Assembly (NCBI RefSeq): GCF_019049855.1
Contig: NZ_JAHLSY010000012.1
Span: 1 to 64,000, forward strand
Length of the DNA: 64,000 bases
Source: Hydrogenophilus thiooxidans
Lineage (GTDB): Bacteria > Pseudomonadota > Gammaproteobacteria > Burkholderiales > Rhodocyclaceae
Reading direction: 5' to 3'
The notes beneath the pieces were generated by a model. The model searched no databases, had not been told where the DNA came from, and saw only the letters and a program-made list of their open reading frames with translations. Below, piece after piece: positions 35,662 through 44,712 of this stretch (the stretch's first letter is position 1; each line of letters begins with the position of its first letter). The translations under genes and the position numbers were made by a program.

Positions 35662-36366
35662 TCATTCGATCGAGAGGTTGAGTTGCGTTGGTGGCAGACC
35701 TTTCTGCCGGCGAACCGCCTCGATCTGTTGCGCAATCGCGGTTTCCCCTTTGCTGAGCGCAAGCGACACTGCGGTGTAGCCGCGATCGGAGACCGCTTCG
35801 GTATCGGCGCCGTGGGCAAGCAGCCGCGCCACGACCGCAGCGTGGCCGTTTCGTGCCGCCCACATCAGAGGGGTCATTCCGTTTTCCGAGGCCCGGTTGG
35901 GGTTCGCGCCGGCTTTGAGCAACAGGTCGACGACCGCGCTATGGCCTTGCATCGCAGCGTAGATCAGAGGATTCCAGCCGTCGTGATCGAAGATGGCCCC
36001 AGCTTCAAGGAGCTGTGCGGCAATCTCGGTAGATCCGCCATAAGCGGCCGCCATCAACGCGGTTTCGCCGATGAGGTTCCGCTGATTGACGGAAGCGCCG
36101 TGACGAAGGAGCGTGGACACCAGCTCGGTTTTCCCATGGCGCGCCGCCCAGACCAGCAAGGGGTTGCCTTCGCGGTCGCTCACGTTCGGGTCGAGCCCCT
36201 GTGCAACGAGCGACGCAATGGTCTTATCGTCTTCCTGCGCCAATGCGCGTTGCAGTTGTGCGTAGATCGCTGTGCCAGATTCCGCAGTCGCACCAAGTGG
36301 TGCGAAGCTTGACAGGAGGCACACCAACACCGTCGCGATGAGGCGTTTTCTTTCCCAGCGTTTCAT
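35662..36366 (-). CDS. Exported ankyrin-repeat protein
   Basis: The 234-residue protein starts with a classical Sec signal peptide (MKRWERKRLIATVLVCLLSSFAPLGATA), with likely cleavage after ATA. About five ankyrin repeats follow, with typical GNPLLVWAARHGKTELVSTLL, GETALMAAAYGGSTEIAAQLL, GWNPLIYAAMQGHSAVVDLL and GMTPLMWAARNGHAAVVARLL units. It should be a periplasmic protein-protein interaction module. The ATG overlaps the ppx stop by 4 bases, so expression is coupled to ppx. The partner is unknown. Confidence 0.87.
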   Translation of the reverse strand: MKRWERKRLIATVLVCLLSSFAPLGATAESGTAIYAQLQRALAQEDDKTIASLVAQGLDPNVSDREGNPLLVWAARHGKTELVSTLLRHGASVNQRNLIGETALMAAAYGGSTEIAAQLLEAGAIFDHDGWNPLIYAAMQGHSAVVDLLLKAGANPNRASENGMTPLMWAARNGHAAVVARLLAHGADTEAVSDRGYTAVSLALSKGETAIAQQIEAVRRQKGLPPTQLNLSIE

Positions 36367-37856
36367 GAGGCCAACTCGATTACTGGATCGACCAAGGTAA
36401 GCGGTTTGTCTATCTTTTCCCATTGTTCGCGTTCTGCCTGCAACAATGCATGGGTGAGTGGATAATTTCTCGCAAAATCGACAGGCAAGTCAATACGATA
36501 CCCTTTCCCTGCCCGCGCTACTTCGAGTTGCGGAAAAGGCTTTTGGTTTCGCGCGCGCGCAAGAATCACCGCCAACCGGAGCGCCAAAATCGCGTCCCAC
36601 TCCGGGTCATGCTCGGGCAACTCTTTGAGGCGCGTGAGTTTGCCGCGATGCGCCAGGACCCAGCGCGCCAGTCGCGCCTGATCCGATTGCGAAAAACCGG
36701 GGAGATCCGCGTTCGCCAGCAAATAGGCGCCGTGTTTGTGGTAGCCGCTGTGGGCGACGAAGAGGCCCACTTCATGCAACCGCGCTGCCCACGACAGGAA
36801 TTGGCGCATGGGGTGGTAGGGATCCTGCCACGCGGGTTGTAACTGTCCAGCCAGTCGCAGCGCTTCGGCTTCGACCCGCAGCGCATGCGGGCGGTCGACC
36901 TGGCACCGTTCCATCAACCGTTCAACGCTCGCCTCCCGGATATCGTGATGGTGCGTGCGCCCCAACAGATCGTAGAGCACCCCAAGCCGCATCGCCCCGG
37001 TGGCATACCGCGCCTCAGCGATCGCCAACGCTTCGAACGCTGCTTTCATGATCGCCAAGGCCGCGGCGAAGAGATCGGCGCGATCGGCGCGCATGCCGGG
37101 AAGTTTGGTGATCCGTTCGACCTGTTTCGCTTCGAATACGGCGCGTTCGAGCGCCTGCAACACCGGCAGCGTGATCGCCTCGTCGGTCAGTTGCATCGCA
37201 ACCGCGACGTCACGGATCGCGCGGGCCGAACCGCTCGAAACGAAGACCTGATCCCAGCCGATCGTGCGGTACGTTTGCGCGATCGCCTCGAGCTCCAAGC
37301 GCGCCGCAGTGGTCGCTTGCGCAAAACGCTGCGGTGTCACTTCCCCATCGGGAAAGAAGCGGGCGGTGAAACTGACACACCCCATGTAGAGGCTTTCGAG
37401 CCATTCGGGCGCAAACCCGCGACCGATGATGAATTCGGTGGAACCGCCTCCGATATCGAAGATCAAATTTTGCCCGTAAGGGTTGGCGATCGAATGGGCG
37501 ACGCCCAAATAGATGAGGCGCGCCTCTTCGCGGCCAGAGATCACTTCGATGGGAAACCCCAAGAGCTCTTGCCCCTCCGCGATGAAATGGGCGGCATTTT
37601 TAGCGACACGAAGGGTGTTGGTTGCAACCGCGCGCAGCGCGTCTGGCGGAAAATCGACGAGCCGCTCGGCAAATTGCGCCAGCGCTTGCCACCCTCGGCT
37701 CATCGCCTCTGGCGTCAACCACTTCTCGGCGGTCAATCCCGCCGCAAGACGGACCGGAACTTTGTATTCGTCACGCGGAAAAACGAGGTCGCCATCCACG
37801 GCGGCGATCGTGAGGCGAAACGTATTGGACCCCAGGTCCACGGCTGCGAGTTTCAT
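36363..37856 (-). CDS. ppx: Exopolyphosphatase (Ppx/GppA family)
   Basis: Ppx removes terminal phosphates from polyphosphate, and GppA relatives hydrolyse pppGpp. The 497-residue protein has the ASKHA phosphate-binding start KLAAVDLGSNTFRLTIAAVDG, the second loop LIFDIGGGSTEFIIGRG near residue 140 and VFVSSGSARAIRDVA. An HD-like C-terminal helical domain includes WAARLHEVGLFVAHSGYHKHGAY. Position next to ppk favours exopolyphosphatase over GppA. It is divergent from ppk with 57 bp between start codons. Confidence 0.92.
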   Translation of the reverse strand: MKLAAVDLGSNTFRLTIAAVDGDLVFPRDEYKVPVRLAAGLTAEKWLTPEAMSRGWQALAQFAERLVDFPPDALRAVATNTLRVAKNAAHFIAEGQELLGFPIEVISGREEARLIYLGVAHSIANPYGQNLIFDIGGGSTEFIIGRGFAPEWLESLYMGCVSFTARFFPDGEVTPQRFAQATTAARLELEAIAQTYRTIGWDQVFVSSGSARAIRDVAVAMQLTDEAITLPVLQALERAVFEAKQVERITKLPGMRADRADLFAAALAIMKAAFEALAIAEARYATGAMRLGVLYDLLGRTHHHDIREASVERLMERCQVDRPHALRVEAEALRLAGQLQPAWQDPYHPMRQFLSWAARLHEVGLFVAHSGYHKHGAYLLANADLPGFSQSDQARLARWVLAHRGKLTRLKELPEHDPEWDAILALRLAVILARARNQKPFPQLEVARAGKGYRIDLPVDFARNYPLTHALLQAEREQWEKIDKPLTLVDPVIELAS

Positions 37857-37913
37857 CCCATCATTGTACGCATGTCACGGTAGAATTGATGCCAGAGCAC
37901 ACAGGAGGTGAAG

Positions 37914-39998
37914 ATGCCCGCCCCCGTTCCGCCACCGGCGAACTACCCAGCCGACCATTTTTTCAACCGCGAATTGTCGCTGTTGCAATTCCAAAGGCGG
38001 GTGTTGGCGATGGCGGAAAATCCCGCCACGCCGCTCATCGAACGGGTGCGTTATCTCTGCATCGTCTCCAGTAACCTCGACGAATTTTTCGAAATCCGCG
38101 TCGCTGGGCTCAAAGAGCAGCAACACCAAGGGCTCACGCGCGCGGGTATCGACGGCATCGCGATCGACGAGCTCTTGGAGCGGATCGGCAAAGAGGTCCA
38201 TTCCCTGGTTTCCCGTCAATATGCGCTGTGGAACGACACCTTGATCCCGGCGCTGGCGCGGGAAGGGATCGTCTTCATTCGCCGAAACCACTGGACGGAC
38301 GCGCAACGGGAGTGGCTTGAGCGCTATTTCGTCGACCAGATCGAACCGCTCCTTACCCCGATCGCGCTGGATCCCGCCCACCCTTTTCCGCGCATTCTCA
38401 ACAAGAGCCTCAACTTCGCGATCGAACTCGAAGGCAGAGATGCGTTTGGACGTACCTCGGGTCGTGCCATTTTGCAAGCGCCACGGGCTTTGCCCAGAGT
38501 ATTGCGCCTTCCCAAAGGGCTTTCCGAACACCCGTATGCGTTCGTTTTCCTCTCTTCGATCATCCACGCGAATGTGCACCGTCTTTTTCCGGGAATGACG
38601 GTAAAGGGGTGTTACCAGTTTCGCGTTACGCGCAATTCCGACCTCTTCCTGGACGAAGAGGAGATCAAAGACCTGCGGGATGCGCTCTCCGGTGAACTGC
38701 GGCAACGCCACTTCGGTGACGCGGTACGACTGGAAGTGGCCGACAACTGCTCCGAGCAGATGGCCCGTTTCCTGCTTGAACAGTTCGACCTGACCGAACA
38801 GGCGCTCTACCGGGTGCCGGGTATCGTCAATTTGGTGCGGTTGATGGCGGTCTGTGACGAAGTCGATCGGCCCGACCTCAAATTCCCCCCCTTCACCCCT
38901 CGGGTTCCGAAAGCGTTGGCACGCCCACAAGACACCTTTGCGACGTTGCGCCGTCGTGATCTGCTGCTGCACCACCCGTACGAAAGTTTCGAGCCGGTGA
39001 TCAACTTCCTTCGGATCGCGGCCGACGATTCGAACGTCGTCGCGATCAAAATGACGGTCTATCGCACCGGTATGGATTCGATCCTCATGGAGCAGCTGAT
39101 CCGCGCCGCACAGCTCGGAAAAGAGGTCACCGTGGTGATGGAATTGATGGCGCGGTTCGACGAAGAGGCGAACATCCGCTGGGCACGAAGGCTCCATGAG
39201 GCGGGCGCCCATGTGGTCTATGGCGTCTTTGGCTTCAAAACCCACGCAAAGCTCTTGCTGGTGATCCGCCGGGAGGGGGGGCAGCTGCGCCGGTACTGCC
39301 ATATCGGCACCGGTAACTACCACCCCAAAACCGCGCGCCTCTACACCGATTTCGGCTTGCTGACCGCGAACCCCGAAATCGGCAGCGACGTCGATGCCAT
39401 TTTCCGCTCGATCACGGGGATGGGCGACGCGCCGCAACTGCGTCATCTGTGGCAGTCGCCCTTTACGTTGCATGCGAACTTGTTGACGCTTATCCGCGCC
39501 GAAGCGGACGCAGCGCAAGCTGGACGTCGCGGGCGAATCATCGCCAAGATGAACGCGCTCCTTGAGCCCCACCTCATCGAAGCGCTCTACGCCGCGTCGC
39601 AAGCGGGGGTCGAGATCGACCTCATCGTGCGTGGCCCGTGCGCACTCAAACCGGGCGTAGCAGGCCTTTCGGAAAACATCCGGGTGCGCTCGATCGTTGG
39701 GCGCTTTTTGGAGCATCACCGCGTCTTCTATTTTTACGCCGACGGGGCGCGCAAAGTCTATCTCTCCAGCGCCGACTGGATGGATCGCAACTGTTTCCGC
39801 CGCGTCGAAGTCGCGTGCCCGGTGTTGGACCCGGCGCTCAAACGGCGGGTGATCAAAGAGGGTTTGCGCATCTATCTGTTGGACAATGCGCAAGCGTGGG
39901 AGTTGGGGCCTGACGGGCGGTACCGACTGAAACACGCGCGGACGATGCGGCGTGCCGCACAAGAGCTGCTCCTTAGAGAAATCGCGAAAAGCAACTGA
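37914..39998 (+). CDS. ppk: Polyphosphate kinase 1
   Basis: Ppk1 polymerises the gamma phosphate of ATP into polyphosphate. The 694-residue protein begins with the N-terminal domain FFNRELSLLQFQRRVLAMA. The two phospholipase-D-like catalytic histidine regions are intact: YGVFGFKTHAKLLLV, with the autophosphorylated His, and CHIGTGNYHPKTARLYTD. The end carries DPALKRRVIKEGLRIYLLDN. A strong AGGAGGTGAAG precedes the ATG at 37914. It is divergent from ppx and convergent with relA, with one base between the stops. Confidence 0.95.
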   Translation: MPAPVPPPANYPADHFFNRELSLLQFQRRVLAMAENPATPLIERVRYLCIVSSNLDEFFEIRVAGLKEQQHQGLTRAGIDGIAIDELLERIGKEVHSLVSRQYALWNDTLIPALAREGIVFIRRNHWTDAQREWLERYFVDQIEPLLTPIALDPAHPFPRILNKSLNFAIELEGRDAFGRTSGRAILQAPRALPRVLRLPKGLSEHPYAFVFLSSIIHANVHRLFPGMTVKGCYQFRVTRNSDLFLDEEEIKDLRDALSGELRQRHFGDAVRLEVADNCSEQMARFLLEQFDLTEQALYRVPGIVNLVRLMAVCDEVDRPDLKFPPFTPRVPKALARPQDTFATLRRRDLLLHHPYESFEPVINFLRIAADDSNVVAIKMTVYRTGMDSILMEQLIRAAQLGKEVTVVMELMARFDEEANIRWARRLHEAGAHVVYGVFGFKTHAKLLLVIRREGGQLRRYCHIGTGNYHPKTARLYTDFGLLTANPEIGSDVDAIFRSITGMGDAPQLRHLWQSPFTLHANLLTLIRAEADAAQAGRRGRIIAKMNALLEPHLIEALYAASQAGVEIDLIVRGPCALKPGVAGLSENIRVRSIVGRFLEHHRVFYFYADGARKVYLSSADWMDRNCFRRVEVACPVLDPALKRRVIKEGLRIYLLDNAQAWELGPDGRYRLKHARTMRRAAQELLLREIAKSN

Positions 39999-39999
39999 G

Positions 40000-41940
40000 T
40001 CAAGACGCCTCCCACACCGCCGGCAATACCCGTTCGGGGTGGACGTGCCGCAGGCGTGCGATCTCCGGACACGCTTGGTGGTGAATGGTGAGCCCGCGGC
40101 TGCGGCTCAAAAATGCGACGATCGCATCACCGGGTTGGGGTAAACAACATTTCGCTGGTTGCGCGTAAAAGCCACGCTCCCCGCCGATCACCACAGACGC
40201 GACGGCACTCGGGCCCGCGTGATCCTGCGGTGCGCGACGGCGCGGTGCGGAAGCCGATTCGCTGGTATCCGGCTTTCCTTCGACCGCTTCGAGCAGCGCT
40301 TTGGGCCCGACTTCGCCCCGGGCGAACGCGCGGTAGAGCGCAGCCGGCTCTTTGAACCCCAGGCGTGCTGCCAAATCATCGACTTTGGTCTTCGTTTTCC
40401 CGGCACGAGCAAGCGTCTGCTCCACGAGCGTTTTGCCGCGCGCTTCGAGTTGCGCCTGCTCGGCCTGAGCGAACCAGAGGCGAATCTTGCTGCGCGCGTG
40501 GCGCGTCACGACGAAGCCGGGTTGCAGCCAGTCACGCGACGGCCCCCCCGTTTTCGCAGTGAGGATCTCGACCGTCTGTCCCGTAGCCAATGGGGTGTTG
40601 AGCGGGACGATCTGGCCGTCGACCTTCGCGCCACGGCAGCGGTGCCCCACGTCGGTGTGGATGCGGTAGGCGAAATCGATCGGTGTGGCACCGTGCGGCA
40701 AGTCGATGACGCGGCCCGCCGGTGTGGTCACGTAGATCACCTCTTCTTTGATCGCGCGCTTGACCCGCTCGGCCCACGCATTGGCGTCGGCGACCTCGTC
40801 GCGCCACGCCAACAACGAACGGAGCAGCGCGATCTTTTCGTCGTACGAAGAGGGTTTGGGTGCCCCCTCTTTGTACCGCCAATGGGCCGCAACGCCGAAT
40901 TCGGCAGCACGGTGCATTGCGAAGGTGCGAATCTGCACCTCGAGCGGGCGGCCATCTGCTGCGACCACTGCGGTATGAAGCGACTGGTAGCCGTTCGCTT
41001 TCGGGCGCGCGATATAGTCGTCGAACTCCCCTTCGATCGGCTGGTAACGGGCGTGCACCTCGGCAAGCACGGCGTAACAGTCGGCAACCGTGGGAACCAA
41101 GATGCGCACGGCGCGCAGATCGTAAATTTCGCGTAGGTCCAACCGTTTGCGCTGCATCTTGAGAAAGATGCTGTACAGATGCTTGGGGCGACCCGTCACT
41201 TCGAACGGCGCAACGTTCATCCGTTGGAGGAGCGTAGTAAATTCCGCGATCCGTTCCGCGATGAACGCTTCCCGCTCCACCCGCCGCTCTTCGAGCTGTT
41301 TGGCCAACGACTTGTAGGTTTCGGGATCGAGCAGGCGAAACGCAAGGTCTTCGATCTCCCACTTGAGCCGCCAGATCCCCAACCGGTTTGCAAGCGGCGC
41401 GTAGAGCGTTTGCGATTCGGCTGCAAAGGAGCGGGCACCTTCTTCTTCCGGGTGCTTTGCATACCAGCGCAGGGTCATCACCCGCGAACTCAGCCGCAAC
41501 AGCACCACACGGACATCCTCGACCAGCGCGAGCACCATCTTGCGCACCGCTTCGATGGTGTCACGCTCCGGCGCGCCGTCGCCACACCGTAACCGCACCC
41601 CATGGAGTCGTTGCAACCCCTTGATGAGCCGCACGACATCAGGAGATAGGGACTCTTGAATCGCATCCCACTGTTCCGGTACGCGCGTGGGAACTGGATA
41701 GAGCAACGCTGCGAAGCGGCTCGCCACATCGAGCTTCAGCTCCGCGGCCAATAACGCCATTCCGAGGGCATGGGACCAGACCGGTTCGCCCGTTTCCAGC
41801 GTCAAACCCTCCAGCCAGCTCTGGGCATCCCGCGCGACCGACTCCAGCTGTAGACGCTCTGGCTCGCGGAGATCGACCCCGAGCGCCGCTTGAGCGCTCT
41901 CCCAAGAGGCTACGGCTACGGATGAGGTGGTTGCAACCAT
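40000..41940 (-). CDS. relA: RelA-type (p)ppGpp synthetase lacking the ACT domain
   Basis: The 646-residue Rel/Spo homologue has an inactive hydrolase domain, with AALLYPVP where active enzymes have AALLHDVVED. The synthetase domain is intact, with RPKHLYSIFLKMQRK near residue 250, YIARPKANGYQSLHT and LEVQIRTFAMHRAAEFGVAAHW. A TGS domain lies at about 400-460 (GATPIDFAYRIHTDVGHRC). The zinc-finger domain is present near the end (AKCCLPQPGDAIV, IHHQAC). The protein then stops at AVWEAS, where E. coli RelA continues with about 80 residues of ACT/RRM domain. No coding space remains, because ppk ends two bases beyond. Synthetase activity on starved ribosomes is the expected role. Confidence 0.93.
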   Translation of the reverse strand: MVATTSSVAVASWESAQAALGVDLREPERLQLESVARDAQSWLEGLTLETGEPVWSHALGMALLAAELKLDVASRFAALLYPVPTRVPEQWDAIQESLSPDVVRLIKGLQRLHGVRLRCGDGAPERDTIEAVRKMVLALVEDVRVVLLRLSSRVMTLRWYAKHPEEEGARSFAAESQTLYAPLANRLGIWRLKWEIEDLAFRLLDPETYKSLAKQLEERRVEREAFIAERIAEFTTLLQRMNVAPFEVTGRPKHLYSIFLKMQRKRLDLREIYDLRAVRILVPTVADCYAVLAEVHARYQPIEGEFDDYIARPKANGYQSLHTAVVAADGRPLEVQIRTFAMHRAAEFGVAAHWRYKEGAPKPSSYDEKIALLRSLLAWRDEVADANAWAERVKRAIKEEVIYVTTPAGRVIDLPHGATPIDFAYRIHTDVGHRCRGAKVDGQIVPLNTPLATGQTVEILTAKTGGPSRDWLQPGFVVTRHARSKIRLWFAQAEQAQLEARGKTLVEQTLARAGKTKTKVDDLAARLGFKEPAALYRAFARGEVGPKALLEAVEGKPDTSESASAPRRRAPQDHAGPSAVASVVIGGERGFYAQPAKCCLPQPGDAIVAFLSRSRGLTIHHQACPEIARLRHVHPERVLPAVWEAS

Positions 41941-41964
41941 GTCGATTTGTGCGAAACTTCGATC

Positions 41965-42897
41965 ATGCGATTATCCCATTGCGCTGCCGCTTTACGCCAC
42001 GCGTACGCACTCTTGTTTTATACCGTTTCCTTTTGGTCGGGAAACATGGTGCTGGCGCGCGCGTTTCGCGACGATTTACCTCCGATTCAGCTCGCGATGG
42101 CACGCTGGATGATCGCGTTGCTCCTCTGCCTTCCGTTTGCGCTCCCCCTTTGGCGCACGCACTGGCCACAGATAAAAACGCACTGGCGATTGCTGACCCT
42201 TTTGGGCGTGTTGGGGGTCGGTTGCTACAACACCTTTGCGTATCTGGCGCTGCAATACACGACGGCGATCAACGCCACCTTGCTCAACACGTTGATCCCA
42301 ATCGCGACGATGCTCCTTGCCGCAGTGATGGTCCATGAGCCACTCAGCGGACGCAAAGGGGTCGGCATCGCGCTTGCGTTGCTGGGGGTGGGCACCGTGA
42401 TCACCCGTGGCGATGGGACGTTGCTTGCGCAACTCGAATTCAACCGGGGTGACCTCTGGATGCTTGCAGCGGTGTTCTCTTGGGCGCTCTACACGGTTTT
42501 GTTGCGCCGCCGTCCCGCTGGGATCGACCCCCTCGTGCAGCTGCTCTTTTACATCGCGGTTGGCATTGTGGTTTTGATCCCGTTCACGCTGTGGGAACAC
42601 TACGGGTTGGGCAAAGTCCCCACTCTTTCCCTGACGACGCTTCTGGTGATGGCTTATACCGGTCTCTTTCCCGGTTTTCTCGGCTACATTTTCTACAATG
42701 CTGCGGTTGCGGTGGTCGGCGCGAGCACAGGCAGTCTATTCCTCTACGCGATGCCGGTACTGGCGGCGCTGCTTTCGATCCTCTTTTTGGGCGAAAGTCC
42801 GCAGTGGTACCACGCCATGGGGTTTGTCTTGGTCTTTGCAGGGATTCTCATCACCCTTCCTAGGACATCTCCTTCCCGGATAGGGCATTGCCGATGA
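41965..42897 (+). CDS. EamA/DMT-superfamily transporter
   Basis: The 310-residue protein is predicted to have ten transmembrane helices in two EamA halves: the first about residues 15-150, with AMARWMIALLLCLPFALPLW and TTAINATLLNTLIPIATMLLAA; the second about 165-300, with GASTGSLFLYAMPVLAALLSILFLGE. Members export amino acids or other small metabolites; the substrate is not predictable. The start is placed at MRLSHCAAALRHAY; an ATG six codons upstream is possible. It is divergent from relA by only 24 bp and overlaps the next gene by 4 bases. Confidence 0.88.
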   Translation: MRLSHCAAALRHAYALLFYTVSFWSGNMVLARAFRDDLPPIQLAMARWMIALLLCLPFALPLWRTHWPQIKTHWRLLTLLGVLGVGCYNTFAYLALQYTTAINATLLNTLIPIATMLLAAVMVHEPLSGRKGVGIALALLGVGTVITRGDGTLLAQLEFNRGDLWMLAAVFSWALYTVLLRRRPAGIDPLVQLLFYIAVGIVVLIPFTLWEHYGLGKVPTLSLTTLLVMAYTGLFPGFLGYIFYNAAVAVVGASTGSLFLYAMPVLAALLSILFLGESPQWYHAMGFVLVFAGILITLPRTSPSRIGHCR

Positions 42898-43673
42898 TCC
42901 GCTTTTGGCGCGCAACGTTCGGCGCGGTGCGTCGGGCGCTCTTTCCCAGCCGGCAGCAAACAGACGACGGGCGCTTGCCTTCTGCAGAGAACGACACTTT
43001 TTGGCGCACGATCGCAGCCTCCTTGCCGTTTGCGGTCACCACGAATGAATTTGATCGCTTACAACGGCTTGCCGAGACTTTCCTGCACGAAAAGCGTTTT
43101 TGGGGGGCACAGGGCTTTGCGATCACAGCGGAAATCGCTGGCACCGTCGCCTGGGGGGCTGCGCTTTTGGCGTATCGCCACGGAGTTGCGCTTTATCGCG
43201 ACTTTGTGGGTGTGATCCTCTACCCGGCTCCGTTCCGAGTCCGCCGCCATCTGCACACAGAGACGGGGGTCGAAATCGAATGGGACGATACGCTGGACGG
43301 CGAAACCTGGGAACAAGGCCCGGTCCTGGTCACGTGGCAGCCTGACCCTACCGAACGGTGGGCGGTGATCCTTCACGAGCTGGCGCATCGCATCGATTTC
43401 GCCCTCGACGGGATCTGGAATCGACACTGGGAAGCGGCTTGGGAGACCGCGCGCCGCGAGGTGCGTCAAGGCGGTACGCTGCCGTTCGACGACTACGCGC
43501 TTACCGATCCTGCCGAATTCGTCGCGGTGAGCGCCGAAGCCTTCTTTTTGACACCGGCGAACTTGAAGTCTTGGGATGAGCGACTATATTTAGAGTGGAG
43601 TCGGGTAACCGGGCTCGACCCGGCTCGCACCCATTTGTCTTCGGGCCCATCGTTCTATCGGGAAGAGGAGTGA
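42894..43673 (+). CDS. mtfA: MtfA-like M90-family zinc peptidase
   Basis: The 259-residue protein has the HExxH zinc site in WAVILHELAHRIDFALDG near residue 165, and a downstream Glu-rich segment DPAEFVAVSAEAFF typical of the M90 family. E. coli MtfA is a cytosolic aminopeptidase that binds the Mlc repressor and affects glucose PTS expression. Whether an Mlc partner exists here is unknown. I chose the ATG that overlaps the transporter stop (ATGA). An AGGAG-containing leader follows 6 bp before the next gene. Confidence 0.86.
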   Translation: MIRFWRATFGAVRRALFPSRQQTDDGRLPSAENDTFWRTIAASLPFAVTTNEFDRLQRLAETFLHEKRFWGAQGFAITAEIAGTVAWGAALLAYRHGVALYRDFVGVILYPAPFRVRRHLHTETGVEIEWDDTLDGETWEQGPVLVTWQPDPTERWAVILHELAHRIDFALDGIWNRHWEAAWETARREVRQGGTLPFDDYALTDPAEFVAVSAEAFFLTPANLKSWDERLYLEWSRVTGLDPARTHLSSGPSFYREEE

Positions 43674-43679
43674 GCAATC

Positions 43680-44126
43680 ATGAAAAAAACCTGGGTGGTC
43701 GTTGCCAACGCAAGTACCGCAAAAATCTACCAAGCACTGAATGCGAAAGGAGAATTGGCGTTGATTACTACCCTGACCCACCCGGAAAGCCGATTGCGGA
43801 ATCAAGACCTGGTCACCGACAAGCAAAAAGAGCACCACAACGGCGGCGCAGCAACGCCGCATGACGGTGAACGGGTCTCGCCGAAAGCCGTCGAAGCCCA
43901 GCGCTTTGCGCACGAGATCGCCACGTACTTGAAAGAGGGGCGCATGCAACAACAATTCGAACGGTTGATCGTTGCGGCAACACCCCAATTCAAGGGACTG
44001 TTGATCGCAGCGCTCGATGCTGCTACCGCTAAACTCGTCGAAAAGAGTATCGACAAAGACTATACGCAGGAGGATGAGCGCACGCTCGGCGAACGGTTGG
44101 CCGAGTCGATCCGGTACGCTGCGTGA
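43680..44126 (+). CDS. Host-attachment family protein (PF10116-like)
   Basis: The 148-residue protein starts KKTWVVVANASTAKIYQALN, followed by a polar loop (HPESRLRNQDLVTDKQKEHHN) and FERLIVAATPQFKGLLIAALD. This is the pattern of the family named for a protein needed for attachment of Agrobacterium to plant cells. The fold resembles release-factor/Rossmann-type eRF1 domains and the true biochemical role is unknown. There is no signal peptide. A GAGGAG site precedes the ATG, 6 bp after the peptidase gene. Confidence 0.78.
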   Translation: MKKTWVVVANASTAKIYQALNAKGELALITTLTHPESRLRNQDLVTDKQKEHHNGGAATPHDGERVSPKAVEAQRFAHEIATYLKEGRMQQQFERLIVAATPQFKGLLIAALDAATAKLVEKSIDKDYTQEDERTLGERLAESIRYAA

Positions 44127-44130
44127 CCCC

Positions 44131-44712
44131 TCACCCGAGTACTTCGTAGCGCGCCCCATCGCGGCCTAAATGCGAACGGTAAAGGAACGGACGCATGGGG
44201 CGTTGCCAACGACACGGTGGCAACTCGAGTAACATGGGAGATGCGCGTACCCCGCGCAACAACGTCAGATGGGGGTGCCAAGGGCGCCCCTTTTCGTCTA
44301 CGACGCCAAGCGGCTGGAACGCCGCAACGAGCGCCTGGTGATAATCGCGCCAAGCCGCTGGCAACCGATCGGTGGTGAGGACCACGACACGAGCGTTCGG
44401 CCAAAACGCGATACGATCGAGGACGAGCGACACGCGCGGTGTCGCAGGCAAGCCTTGCACCGTTTTGTGCAACTGCGGAAGCTGAGCGCAGGGCACTTCG
44501 CCGAAAAAAAGCAACGTCACGTGCCAATTGCGCGCGGGAACCAGGCGAAAGTCGGTTGCAGTCGGGTGCGTCTGAAGCGCCTCCCCCAAACGGCGCGTAG
44601 CGGTGTGGCGCCACGCTTCCGGTGGCGGCAGCGCCAAAAAAAGGCGCACGGTTACTGAAGCGTCCGGTGCTGCCCGCGTTGTTACTGAGTGGCCTTCTAC
44701 GGCATTTGCCAT
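44131..44712 (-). CDS. thpR: RNA 2',3'-cyclic phosphodiesterase (LigT/ThpR)
   Basis: This is a two-histidine 2H phosphoesterase of about 193 residues. The HxTx motifs are HVTLLFFGE near residue 65 and HLTLLRG near residue 147. VTVRLFLALPPPEAW is the typical first strand. ThpR opens 2',3'-cyclic phosphates on RNA and can ligate tRNA halves in vitro. The start is placed at MANAVEG, overlapping ispF by 16 bases; a later start is possible, since conserved sequence begins near residue 21. Confidence 0.87.
   Translation of the reverse strand: MANAVEGHSVTTRAAPDASVTVRLFLALPPPEAWRHTATRRLGEALQTHPTATDFRLVPARNWHVTLLFFGEVPCAQLPQLHKTVQGLPATPRVSLVLDRIAFWPNARVVVLTTDRLPAAWRDYHQALVAAFQPLGVVDEKGRPWHPHLTLLRGVRASPMLLELPPCRWQRPMRPFLYRSHLGRDGARYEVLG

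Noticed and set aside
37875-39962. 695-codon minus-strand open frame
   Set aside because: It is the antisense shadow of ppk, which has intact catalytic histidine motifs; the antisense product has no recognisable domain.
40000-41940. The inactive HD domain of RelA as an anomaly in itself
   Set aside because: Loss of the HD residues is normal for RelA-type enzymes in beta- and gammaproteobacteria; only the missing ACT domain is unusual.
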